Source of the DNA: Aquilaria yunnanensis | Taxonomy: Eukaryota > Streptophyta > Magnoliopsida > Malvales > Thymelaeaceae | Assembly (NCBI GenBank): GCA_039654915.1 | Contig: JBDJPA010000011.1 | Location: 3,534,001-3,598,000 of the forward strand | DNA: 64,000 nucleotides | Direction: 5' to 3' | In this document: positions 9,473 through 18,831 of the stretch, in pieces | How positions within the stretch are numbered: the first letter of the stretch is position 1 | Layout of the letters: every line of letters begins with the position of its first letter | Notes under the pieces: model-generated | Seen by the model: the letters and a program-made list of their open reading frames with translations, nothing else | Told to the model about the DNA's origin: nothing | Databases searched by the model: none | Position numbers and translations under genes: made by a program

Positions 9473-12400
9473 TCAGTGAGATGGTTTTCGTGGTTCAAAT
9501 TCAGCCTTTCGGAGAACGAGATCTCCCTTTTCGATTTCTTTTTTTCTGACGCGTAAGTTAGCGGCCATAGCCACTCTTTGCTGGAACGCTTTCCTTCTGA
9601 GTTCGGCAACTTCTCTGTGTTCGTCAATTAGGTCCAGTTTAGTTTTCAATCCAAGGTCATTCCCTTCTTTACTGAACACTTGTACCCTGACCGATGGCTG
9701 GACTACCTCGATGGGGATAATGGCCTCTGCACCGAAGGCGAGTGAAAAAGACGTCTCACCTGTGGCTCTTCAGGGCGTTGTTCGGTAACTCCATAGCATA
9801 ATAGGGAGTTCCTCTGGCCATTTTCCCTTTGCCTCCCCCAACTTCTTTTTTAGGCCGTCCTTTATGGTTCTATTGGATACCTCTACCTGTCTATTACTTT
9901 GAGGATGGGCTACCAGGGCAAAGTGTAGCTTGATGCCGAGGTCAGCCACCAATTCTTGGAACCCTTTGTCCGTGAACTGGGTGCCATTGTCAGCCATTAT
10001 TACCCTTGGTATGCCGAATCGGCATATAATGTTTTTCCAGACAAATTTTTGTATGTCTTTTGCCGAAACTGTTGCCAGGGGCTCTGCCTTGACCCATTTG
10101 GTGAAGTAATCTGCTGCAATCACGCAAAACTTCACTCCTCCAGGTGCAGTTGGGAGTGGCCCAATGAGGTCAATGCCTCATACTGCAAATGGACAGAGAT
10201 AATTGGCCGAGGTTATCAACTCCGAGGGTAACCTTTGGACATTGGCGTGTCTTTGGCACTTGTCACAGTTTTGGACAAACTGCCTTGCATCCTTCCTTAA
10301 GGTAGGCCAGAAGTAACCCTGGCGAAGTATTACTCCGGCGAGGACGTCCGTTCCTATATGGGAACCACGAGCCTCCTCATGAACTTCTTCGAGGACTGTT
10401 CTAACATCCTCTTCTTTTACGCACCTCTACAAGGGACTTGCATACCCTTGTCTGTACAGTTCATCCCAGATGAAGAAGTATCTGCTGGAGCGCCTTCGCA
10501 CTTTTGCGGCGTGGGTTGGGTCTTTGGGTAATACCGAAGTTGCCAGGTATTTTTTGATGGAATCTTGCCATCCTGCTTCCGAGGTTGCTATGCACATTAT
10601 CTCCGTGCTAGGTTATTTTAGTACCTCGGTAGGTTCTTTGGATTTGGCCAAAGTATCAGCTTGAGCGTTATTTCTTCGGGGCACATTTTCTATTTGTACT
10701 AAACCGAACTCTTTAATGAGCTCCTTGACAAGGTCGTGGTATTTTGCCAAGGTTGGATCCTTTATGGCGTAATCTCTTTTCATCTGTCGGACTACTAGCT
10801 GCGAGTCGCTGTGGGCCTTAAGGTTTCTTACACTGACTCTTCTTGCCAATTTTAGTCCTGCTATGAGGGCTTCATATTCGACGATGTTATTGGTGACGTC
10901 AAAACTGAACTTGATAGCTTTGGTGGCTTCCATGCCCTCGAGACCCTGAAGGACCACGCCAGCGCCCTGATGTTTGGCGCCTGAGGCTCAATCGACGAAG
11001 AGTTTCCACTCGGGTTCAACCCTTATCGGATCTTCTGAGGTGACTTCAGCATCCTCGACTCCTGGGATTTCGACGATGAAGTCTGCCAATACTTGGGCCT
11101 TTATTGCCCTTTTTGGCTCATAAGTGATGTCATATTCCCCGAGCTCGATACACCATTTTGACAACCTTCCCGAATGCTCTACCTTTTTCATTGTGTCACG
11201 TAGGGGTAGGCTGCTTTGGATGATAATGGGATGTCCTTGGAAGTAAGGCCGCAGCCTTCTGCCCGCAAGCACTAAGGCATAGATCGCTTTTTGGAGCAAT
11301 GGGTACCTGACCTCGGCACCATACAAGGACTTGCTCACATGGTATACTGGCCACTGCATCCCACCCCTTTCTTTCACTAGGATTGAACTCACAGCTTTTT
11401 CAGTGACGGCGAGGTAGAGGATGAGAGGTTCTCCTTCTCGAGGTTGCCGAAGTATTGGCAGACTGGTTAGGTAACTTTTAAGCTTGTCCCAAGCTTTCTA
11501 GCATTTCGGGTTCCAAGGGTGCTCCTCAACTCCAGAGTTGCCTTCGCTCCTTGGTGTTTTAGTAAGCACCTTGAAGAACGGCCGGCATCAGTTGCCGTAT
11601 CTGGAGATGAACCTACTAAGCGAAGTGATTCTTCCTGTGAGCCTTTGTATATCTTTGATGGTGGTAGGTGTTCGGAAACCTAGTAGGGCTTCAACCTTTT
11701 CGGGGTTGGCGTCTATCCCCCTTTTTGATACCATAAACCCGAGGAATTTCTCTGCTTTTACTCCGAACACGCACTTCTCGGGGTTAAGGCGAATGCCAAA
11801 CTCCCGAAGTCGTTGAAAGGTCTCATTTAAGTCGTCGATATGATTACTAGGCATTCTGCTCTTAACTATCATATCATCGACATATGCTTCCATGTTCCTC
11901 CCAATTTGTGAGTTGAACACTTTATTCAAATTTGAGAGTTGAACACTTTATTCATCAACCTTTGATAGGTGGCCCCTGCATTTTTAAGCCCGAAGGGCAT
12001 TCTAACGAAGCAGGAGGTACCCACCTCGGTGACGAAGGCGGTTTTCTCTTCATCTTCAAGGTTCATCCGAATTTGGTGATACCCATTGAAGGCATCGAGG
12101 AAACTGAGAAGACCATATTCGGCAATTGAGTCCACTAATTGGTCTATGGCTGGCAAAGGGTAGAAGTCTTTTGGACAAGCATCGTTCAGGTTCCGAAAAT
12201 CGATGCACATTCGGAGCTTTTCACTCCCTTCCTTTGTGGCGATGACCAGGTTGCTAAGCCATTCGGGGTATCTAACTTCTCTTATTACCTCTGCCTCCAT
12301 CAGACGCCTAACCTCGGCTTTAACCAAGGAATTCTTATGAGATGATAAGTTCCATTTTTTCTGCCGAATCGGTTTGGCGTCCGGGCGGACTTTGAGGCTA

Positions 12401-13357
12401 TGGTGGATTATGCTGGGGTCGACCCCAGGCATGTCTTTCGGAGAGTAGGTGAATAGATCTTTGTTCATTAATAAGAAAGATACAAGTCTGTCTTTTTCAC
12501 CTTTGGCCAATTTTTTCCTTACTCGGGTGTTCCGGTCGGGGACCAACTCTACACTTCTGTCTCGATTTTTCCAGCTCTTCTGCTTCCTCTCTTGTGGTCG
12601 CTTCACTTGTTGTGATAGCTTTTTCAGTAGCCGAGGTCTGTATTTGGACCTTGGCCGGGCTTTGTCTAGCCCTTGTGAAGACCTTCCTGACTTCGGCTGG
12701 GCCGATGAAGATCTCTGCATCTCCTTCTTTGGTTGCGAAGGTGACCATCAAGTACTTCACATCTGGGCGGATGTGGAGATTTCCTTGAGTTTGCCTCCCG
12801 AGGATGGCATTGTATGACGAGGGTATGTCGATGACAATAAATCTCATCATTACAGAGGCAAATAGTTCTTCCCGATTCTGAGGCGAGGTCCCCTTCAACA
12901 TCAGAGGTAAATCAACGCATCCGAGAACTGGGAGCTCGGATGGCCCAACCCCAAAGGTGGGGGAAGTGACTGGGTTGAGGTCGCCCCTTGAGATGCCTAG
13001 TTTAGGCATCAGATGCGAAAAGAGAACGTTAGTGTTGGAGCCGTCATCCAGGAGTACTCTTTTGACGTCCCAACTCCCTATCCTTGCAGTGACGATGAGT
13101 GGGTCATCGTGGGGGAACTTTACCGTGGACCCGTCCCTGCGAACAAGCTTATTCGAGGAGTTCCCGTACTCCATTACGGAGATCTCATTTACCTTTCTTT
13201 TCCTTTCAGCCGAGGGTATCCCTGTGGTGATGGTTTGGATGACCCCCGCCAAGGGTGGTGGATTTTTTCGAGGACTTCGGTCTCGACGTCTGTCGGAATC
13301 ATAGTCCTCATCATCTCCTCTCCCCTGTTCCTCCTTTCTTCCCTTTGGAGAAGGCAT
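9473..13357 (-). pseudogene. Pol of outer element: protease, RT, RNase H, integrase, heavily broken
   Basis: Domains in order. Protease at 13357-12497 has the LLDDGSNTNVLF active-site region. RT at about 12400-11588 has FLDAFNGYHQIRM and AYVDDMIVKS. The connection and RNase H region at 11392-10613 has NNIVEYEALIAGL and SDSQLVVRQ. Integrase at about 10480-9473 has the GSHIGTD zinc region, AADYF, MADNGTQF and a glutamate in NRQVEVSNR. Breaks: a one-base loss near 13385 separating gag from protease; a frameshift near 12570; a tandem duplication of about 25 bp at 11908-11955 just before the YVDD motif, giving a stop; a TGA after KLFVD at 10988; a stop after EVLK at 10613; further stops in integrase including the one ending at 9770. 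The neighbouring inner element has all these regions in better order. It is clearly non-functional. Confidence 0.85.
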
Positions 13358-14466
13358 CCGGAGGTACCGGTGAAGCTGGCTTGCTTGATTAGGGAGTCAA
13401 TGTACTTCCTTAACTGGAAGCAGTCTTCAGTGTCGTGGCCATGGTCTCGGTGGTATTGGCAGAATTTCTTCATATTTTTCTTATTTTCCGAGGTCATGGC
13501 CTTTGGCCTTGGGACAGTAGTCCCTTGCCTTTCCAAGGCCATAAGAATACTGGCTCTGGTGGCGTTCAAAGGAGTGAACATCATCGGCTTTTTCCCCCTT
13601 TGCTTTCGGGGCCTTCCTCCAACCTCATTCTGGTGTCGAGGCTGGTGACTTGGTCCTTTGGACCGAGGGTGTTCCAGCTTTGGTCCCCCCTTCCTGAGTT
13701 CTTCGGCCATCATGTGTTGTTCGGCCCTCCGGTAGAACTCTCCCAAAGTGTTTGAAGGGTCCTTAGAGAACTCGTAGAAGAGCTGGAAGTCCCTTCGAAG
13801 TCCCCTTGTCATTACGAGGATACAGATCTCGGGCCAAAAGTCTGGCACATTCAGTGCTTCTCTATTGAACCTTTCGACATAATCACGAATGGTCTCTCCA
13901 CTCCGCTGTGCTATGTTGAACATTTGTACTGGCATCTTGGCGGTTGGCCTGCTGCTAATGAACTGCTGAGTGAAGGCGGTAGACAGTTCCTGGAAACTCA
14001 GCAGGGTTCCATGAGCCAGGGAGTTGTACCAAGCTGTTGCTGGACCGGAGAGGGTCACCTCAAAGCACTTGCAAAGGGTGGCGTCATCGGCGCCGTGGAG
14101 CACCATGCTTCGTTTGTACTTTGTGAGGTGCGCCTGAGGGTCGCTGCGCTCATCGTAGGTTTCTAATCGTGGCACCCTGAAGTCACTGGGCATGGGTGCA
14201 TTCACTATTTCCCACACGAATGGTGACTCTTCCCCGGTATAGGTGTCAGACAACCTTGACCATACTGGTTTTTGGGAAATCTGTCTCTCAACCTTTTCCA
14301 GTCTTCCGAGGATCTTTTCCATAAGGGCAGCTGTGTCAACTTCCCCCTGCTGCCTAGTGTTTGCCAGTAGTGGCGAACTTCTTCTCCTTGCCGAAGAGTA
14401 ACTTCGGTGACGAGGAGACTGGGACCTTCGGCTCGGGGATGGACTCCGCCGGCAGGGCATCCTAGC
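13189..14466 (-). pseudogene. Gag of outer element, main part
   Basis: The capsid-type retrotransposon gag domain is recognisable: TAWYNSLAHGTLLSFQELST, FTQQFISSRPTAK, IRDYVERFNREAL and a C-terminal KKFCQYHRDHGHDTEDCFQL stretch (CX3H plus C) that may bind zinc or nucleic acid. The N-terminus is Arg/Ser-rich. The 5' part of the frame lies across the inner insertion at 25157-25678. The frame continues to 13189 only because a single-base loss near 13385 shifts it out of the protease frame. Confidence 0.85.
14462..14466. repeat. Target site duplication, left copy, inner retrotransposon
   Basis: CTAGC directly left of the inner left LTR, matched by CTAGC at 25152-25156. The host sequence interrupted is the outer gag, whose reading frame is continuous when one CTAGC is kept. 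Confidence 0.9.
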
Positions 14467-15320
14467 TGATGCCCTGAGACATCTTCACTGGAAGGCATGG
14501 TGACTTCCGGGAGGACTTCCTGTGAGGGAGAGCGTCTGGAGTTGAGGTTTCCCAGGGGAATGTGCCTGAAAAGCTCAAAGAAGAGGGTTAGGAGGTCCCC
14601 GGGGTGCTTTTCCAGGGAGGAGCCTCCGACGCCCAAGTCAGCTTCCTGAGGAGGCAAGGGGGAAGCACTAGAGTTTTTAGTGGGCTTACCTTTATTTTCT
14701 CGAGGAGGAGGAGTCGAACCGTTTGCCAAGGTCTGTTCCCTGGTATTTATAGAGAAGCCCAGCCCGTTCAGATGACAACACGTGTTCGGTCGGATGTTCT
14801 CTGAGTTTCTGGGCGTAGGGGGTGAGTAGCCGGTGACAGGCTCCTTGAGTCTTGAACCGAGACAGGTCGTGACAAGACCTGGACGGTGTCGACGTGTCAA
14901 ATCACCATTTGAGGTGACATGTAGCGTCTGTGAGCGGCATGTCAGAGGCTCCTTAAATGCTAATGCCGTACTCCCGAGGTCCTCTGGGCGAGGTCGTTCT
15001 TTGACACGGTCGCCCTTCTTCGGGAGTTATGCTCGTGCTCTTGGGGGGTTCCTTTGTTCGGAGGTTTCACCTTCGGGGAGATTCCCTTCTATTTGCGATA
15101 GCTAATTCTCTGCATCCGAAAGCGATCCGTTCGGTCCCCCGAGGGAGCCGGCAGCATCTTTGCGATCCCTGGCGTTCTTGCCGAAGTTCCAAGTTCAGGG
15201 TGCTTGGCTTCGTTCCTTCCGAGGTTAGTGATGGTGTCTCTTTCGGGTGGCGCCAGGCTTCCTGACCAGACTTTCGGCAGGAAGTACGCACTGGGAGAAG
15301 AGATAGTCCTTCGACTATCA
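14467..15320 (-). repeat. 3' LTR of inner element
   Basis: Begins TGATGCCCTGAGAC and ends CTTCGACTATCA on the plus strand. Contains a minus-strand TATA-like CTATAAATA near 14744-14752. The frame reading out of this LTR into the outer gag (14900-14205) is an accident of insertion and is out of frame with gag. Confidence 0.9.
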
Positions 15321-15335
15321 CAAGCATCCCTCCAG
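15321..15335 (-). other. Probable polypurine tract of inner element
   Basis: On the minus strand the bases just before the 3' LTR read TGGAGGGATGCTTG. The purine-rich part is short, so the exact site is uncertain; position is the main support. Confidence 0.4.
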
Positions 15336-15589
15336 AAAGCCGAAGTGGGAACTTCGGTTTGGGCAGCTTTCAAAGGGAGTACTTCGGGGCCTTGGGTATA
15401 ACACTCTTGCCGAAGGTGCACCTTTTGTCCGAAGACACGGGTTGTTCAAACATAGCCCGTCTTTTGGTGTTCCCGGGGTAACCTACTCCTTTACTTTTGT
15501 AGGTCTATGAAACGTCGCGTCTCGTAACCAGACGTGTCAGTCTGGAGTGGCGCGCCGTCTGTCAGAAGGCGTGTCCTCTTTTGGCGCGA

Positions 15590-15741
15590 TGGCTGACACG
15601 TGGCAGCTTTTTATTGGCTGGGGTTGCATCGTTTACAGCGGGCGTGCCTTTTTATGCTTAGTAAGCAGTTATGGCGACACTTTGCCTTCGCGCAGCATTT
15701 ATGACGTCGTTTCGCTTATCCCCCCTCGGCCTATATATACT
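15590..15741 (+). promoter_or_regulatory. Promoter region of antisense gene, inner element
   Basis: A TATA box CTATATATAC lies at 15731-15740, about 260 bp before the antisense ATG. Upstream at 15595-15605 is GACACGTGGCA, which contains the CACGTG G-box bound by plant bZIP and bHLH factors. The outer copy has the TATA box, but the G-box position reads GACATGTGGCA, one base different. Words such as TTATGGCGACA and TTTGCCTTCGC are shared between the two copies. Confidence 0.5.
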
Positions 15742-16830
15742 TTTGTTCCTTCATAACCCTTTTTGCTTCTCTTTTTGCTCTCTTCTGTCTTTCAAGTGCT
15801 CCTGCCTTCTTCCTTGCTTTTCGAGGCGGTGCTGTTTAACGGGGTTTTTTTCGGCCACCTTTCACGACGACGTTTTCAAATCCAGATTTTGGCAAATCAT
15901 TCAGTGGGTTTGTTATCTCCAGAGTCCTCTGATTTTTGCTTTTTCAAGCTTTTCCGGACTCGTTTTTTGCCTTTTTCCGAACTCATTTTTTCGCCAATCA
16001 TGCCTATCCCCGAGAGCTGTCAGCCTCTTCTTTCTCACCCTTGTTGCACCACTCCTGCAAAACTGGAGAAATGGAAGAAGAAGTTCTTCCTTCCCTCCTA
16101 TGCCACTACGAGGTTGCCACGTTCTGACCAATTCAGTTTTTCAAACCGTAGTGACGAGGTTACCGTTTTCTGAGCCCAGCTGAAGGCCGGACTTCGGTAC
16201 CCTCCGCCGAAGATGGTTTGCGATTTTTGCGATTTCCATGGCATTGCCGTAAACCAACTTCCACCGAACTCGTATTGCTACTTCAATGCCTTTCTTTGTA
16301 TGTGTGGCGTTTTCAAAATAGAACCCCACTTCATTCTTTTTCTGCAGTACTATAAGCTCTTCGTGGTTCCGAAGGGTGGCTTCTACTTGATGCTACCTCG
16401 GGGATCAGGGAGCAAAATATATAAGTTCACCTTTGACAACAAGGACAGCTGGCGAGGGTGCAACAAAAGTTCTTTTTTCTGAAGAAGGAGGAGGCCTGGT
16501 CACATGTTCCGACCAAATGGGCTCGGGGAAGGCTGGAGATGGACGTCGTTGACCCGAGGATATTGCTGACTCCCGAGTTGGCACCTATCTTCGCGGACTT
16601 CGACAGTCGGATCCGAGCAGTCTCCGACTAGGATTCCGAGGTCCCTTCGCGCCTTCTTTACCTCTTTCCCATTAACTGGAGGTTGATGACCGAAGAGGTC
16701 CTTCGGGAGCTAAAGGTGGTAAAGGAGCACAAGACAGACCTCGAGATGCCGGCTCCTGCCATTGCCGGGAAAGACTTCTGGCTGGTGAAGCTTCTTCGGA
16801 AGGAAAAGTCTTACGAAAGTTTTTATGAAA

Positions 16831-16901
16831 GTAAGTTATCTCCAAATCCCTTTTCTATATTTTCACCCTGGACTCACACTGATGTCTTCTTTCCTTTTTA
16901 G
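16831..16901 (+). other. Intron 1 of antisense gene, inner element
   Basis: Donor GAAA|GTAAGTT, acceptor CTTTTTAG|AGATGGG. At 71 bp it is the same length as the outer copy's intron, and it sits at the same codon phase. Confidence 0.7.
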
Positions 16902-17257
16902 AGATGGGCGACGACACTGCTGCCTTCTACAAATCGCTTTTCCTCAGGCAATCCGAGAAAGGTGAGCAGACGAAGAAGGCCGTCTCCCGAAGACGGAAAA
17001 CGTCTGGGGCTGGGCCATTTGTGGCCAAATGGGCGAAGAAGGATGTGCCCCCTTCTCTCCCAGAGATTTCCGAGGAGGTGGGCGAAGAGCCCGAGGCTGT
17101 TGCTGACCTCACTACTCAGAGTCCCACTCCTTCGGCGACTCTTCTGGATGCTTTGGTAGAGGCCCCTTCTGCCGAAGAGCGATGTAAAAGCAAGGGCAAG
17201 GGGATTTCTACCGAGGAGCTCAGGCTTCCGACGACGACGTCGCCGAGGTGCCAGCAG

Positions 17258-17346
17258 GTTTGTTTTTCTAACAAACTGTGGTGCCTTCTTTTTTGTGGGC
17301 TTTGAGATTTTCTTGCCTTGACCAATTTTTTGTTTTTGCCATGCAG
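17258..17346 (+). other. Intron 2 of antisense gene, inner element
   Basis: Donor GCAG|GTTTGTT, acceptor CCATGCAG|GGGAG. The outer copy has CTAG|GTTTGTC to TTTGTAG|AGGAAATGG at 7810-7894 in the corresponding place. Confidence 0.6.
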
Positions 17347-17606
17347 GGGAGATATCATCTCTGGGTTGGGTGGCCGAGCACGCCCGAAAGCGGGCCCTTC
17401 GGGATGCCCATATCCTGAAGGGGAAGGTCCCGAAGGAGCCTTTTTGGACGTTTATGGAGGACATGAATTTGTACTCCGGAGACTGCCAGTAAATGGCTAA
17501 GGAGATCTCAAAGAGGGTGCTTACCGAGGCCTCCTTCAAGGCCGTCGCAGAGGCTCACCCTGACGATGACTCCCTTGCCGCGAAGGTCTCTGAGCATGCT
17601 GCCCAG

Positions 17607-17701
17607 GTACGCCTATTGCCTTTGTGTTTTTCCTTTTGATTTCCTCTAAATGTCTGCCTCTTCTTCTTTGCCTTACTAACTTTGTCTTTGTTTCTCTGCA
17701 G
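17607..17701 (+). other. Intron 3 of antisense gene, inner element
   Basis: Donor GCCCAG|GTACGCC, acceptor TTTCTCTGCAG|CTGCTGGGG, phase 0 (Ala-Ala-Gln joined to Leu-Leu-Gly-Tyr). In the outer copy the acceptor is changed to GCAA. Confidence 0.65.
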
Positions 17702-18497
17702 CTGCTGGGGTATGCCGGTTTCCTCAGAGTTTGGGTGGCGAGGCAGGCGCTGTTCCGGGCCTCGGCCTTAGGCACCATAGACCAATATAAGGCCAAGTGC
17801 TCGGAACTGGCCACACAGAACGCGCAGCTGGCTCAAGCTGCAGAAAATGAGGTTGCTGCCGTTCGGGAGGAGTTCCTAAAGGAAAAGGAAGAACTTTTGA
17901 AGGACTCATCCCAGAAGATTTCTGACCTCGGCTCCCAGGTGGCGGAGCTAATTTCGGCGAATGAGGCAGTTCAAAAGGAGAAGTCAGAATCTGAGGCTCT
18001 CCTAGTGAAGGTGCTTGAAGAGAAGGCCACGCTTCAAGCCGAGGTCGAGTCTTTGAAGAAGGAGCCAGAGAAGAAGAAGATGAAGGCACTGAAGAAGAAG
18101 GTCGCGGATCTGAAGGAGGACCTTGAAGACCTCGGTGTCGAGAAGGACAAATCCGACCAGATGACCAAAGTTGGTTTTCAGGACGGGTTTTACCTCGCTC
18201 GGTATCAAGTTCTTCAAAGGTTCCCAGACTTGGACCTTTCTTTTTTGGAGGCTCTGAACATTCTCGAGGGGCCTCGGTGGTCTTGGTCCAAGATTGAGCA
18301 TCTGAACCTGCCCCCTTCGCTTTCGGCGCCGAAGGTTGTGGAGAAGGACGCAGGAGCTGGTGGCTCCCGGGACGCCGAGAATCCTTAGTTTGTTCTAGGG
18401 CCCTTTGCCTTATTTTCCTTTTCTTTTGTACTTCTTCTTCTGGCAGTCTTCCTTCTTTGTAAGCAAATTTATCTTAATAGAAGACTTTTTTAGAAAA

Positions 18498-18766
18498 TTT
18501 GGCTAAGTATCTTTGCGAGATTTTTCGTTTCCCTTTGTCCCGAACTCATTCGCTCAAGAGACTTTGGAAAACCTTATCTGCGCTTAGCATGGCGACCTTC
18601 TTCGCGAAATCTTGACTTGTACAACTTATGCTCAAGAATTTTGGCTAAGTCTTTTGCCAGGTTTTCTCCATTGTCCCGAACACGTTCGCTCAAGAGACTT
18701 CGGAAAACCTTATCTGGTCGGTCACTTTTGCGGAATTTGCACCTCTTATGCTTAAGACTTTTTGGC
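18498..18766. repeat. Tandem repeat between convergent genes of inner element
   Basis: Units beginning TTTGGCTAAG start at 18498, 18640 and 18761 (third one partial). Each full unit carries TCGCTCAAGAGACTT(T/C)GGAA followed by AACCTTATCTG. The repeat fills the gap between the antisense gene's stop and the integrase stop. Possibly it serves both 3' ends. Confidence 0.65.
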
Positions 18767-18831
18767 TAAGAAATTTTCATACTTAGAGAATTTTTCCCAA
18801 CTTGTACAGCACAATCTTCTTCGCCGAGATC

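Larger units (their letters stand above)
16000..18388 (+). pseudogene. Antisense extra gene of inner element (gypsy-associated aORF), four exons
   Basis: Start ATG at 16000. Inferred exons are 16000-16830, 16902-17257, 17347-17606 and 17702-18388, all with GT-AG borders. The predicted protein of about 680 residues has a conserved N-terminal region (CDFCDFHGIAVNQLPPNS, LCMCGVFKIEPHF, YKLFVVPKGGFYLMLPRG), a middle basic segment, and a C-terminal coiled coil of about 120 residues. The final part contains KVGFQDGFYLARYQVLQRF and PDLDLSFLEALNI. Defects are a TGA at 16171, one missing base near 16458, a TAG at 16630 (TGG in the outer copy) and a TAA at about 17493. Exon 4 is open throughout. Its end faces the end of integrase about 440 bp away. 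It resembles PF04195-type plant proteins; the role is unknown, and a regulatory or accessory function for the element is only a guess. Confidence 0.78.

Noticed and set aside
12957..13755. Plus-strand frames opposite to gag-protease
   Set aside because: These are mirror frames of a real minus-strand coding region, with no conservation of their own against the inner element.
14205..14900. Minus-strand frame joining the inner 3' LTR to outer gag
   Set aside because: It arises from the insertion junction and is out of frame with gag after the LTR.
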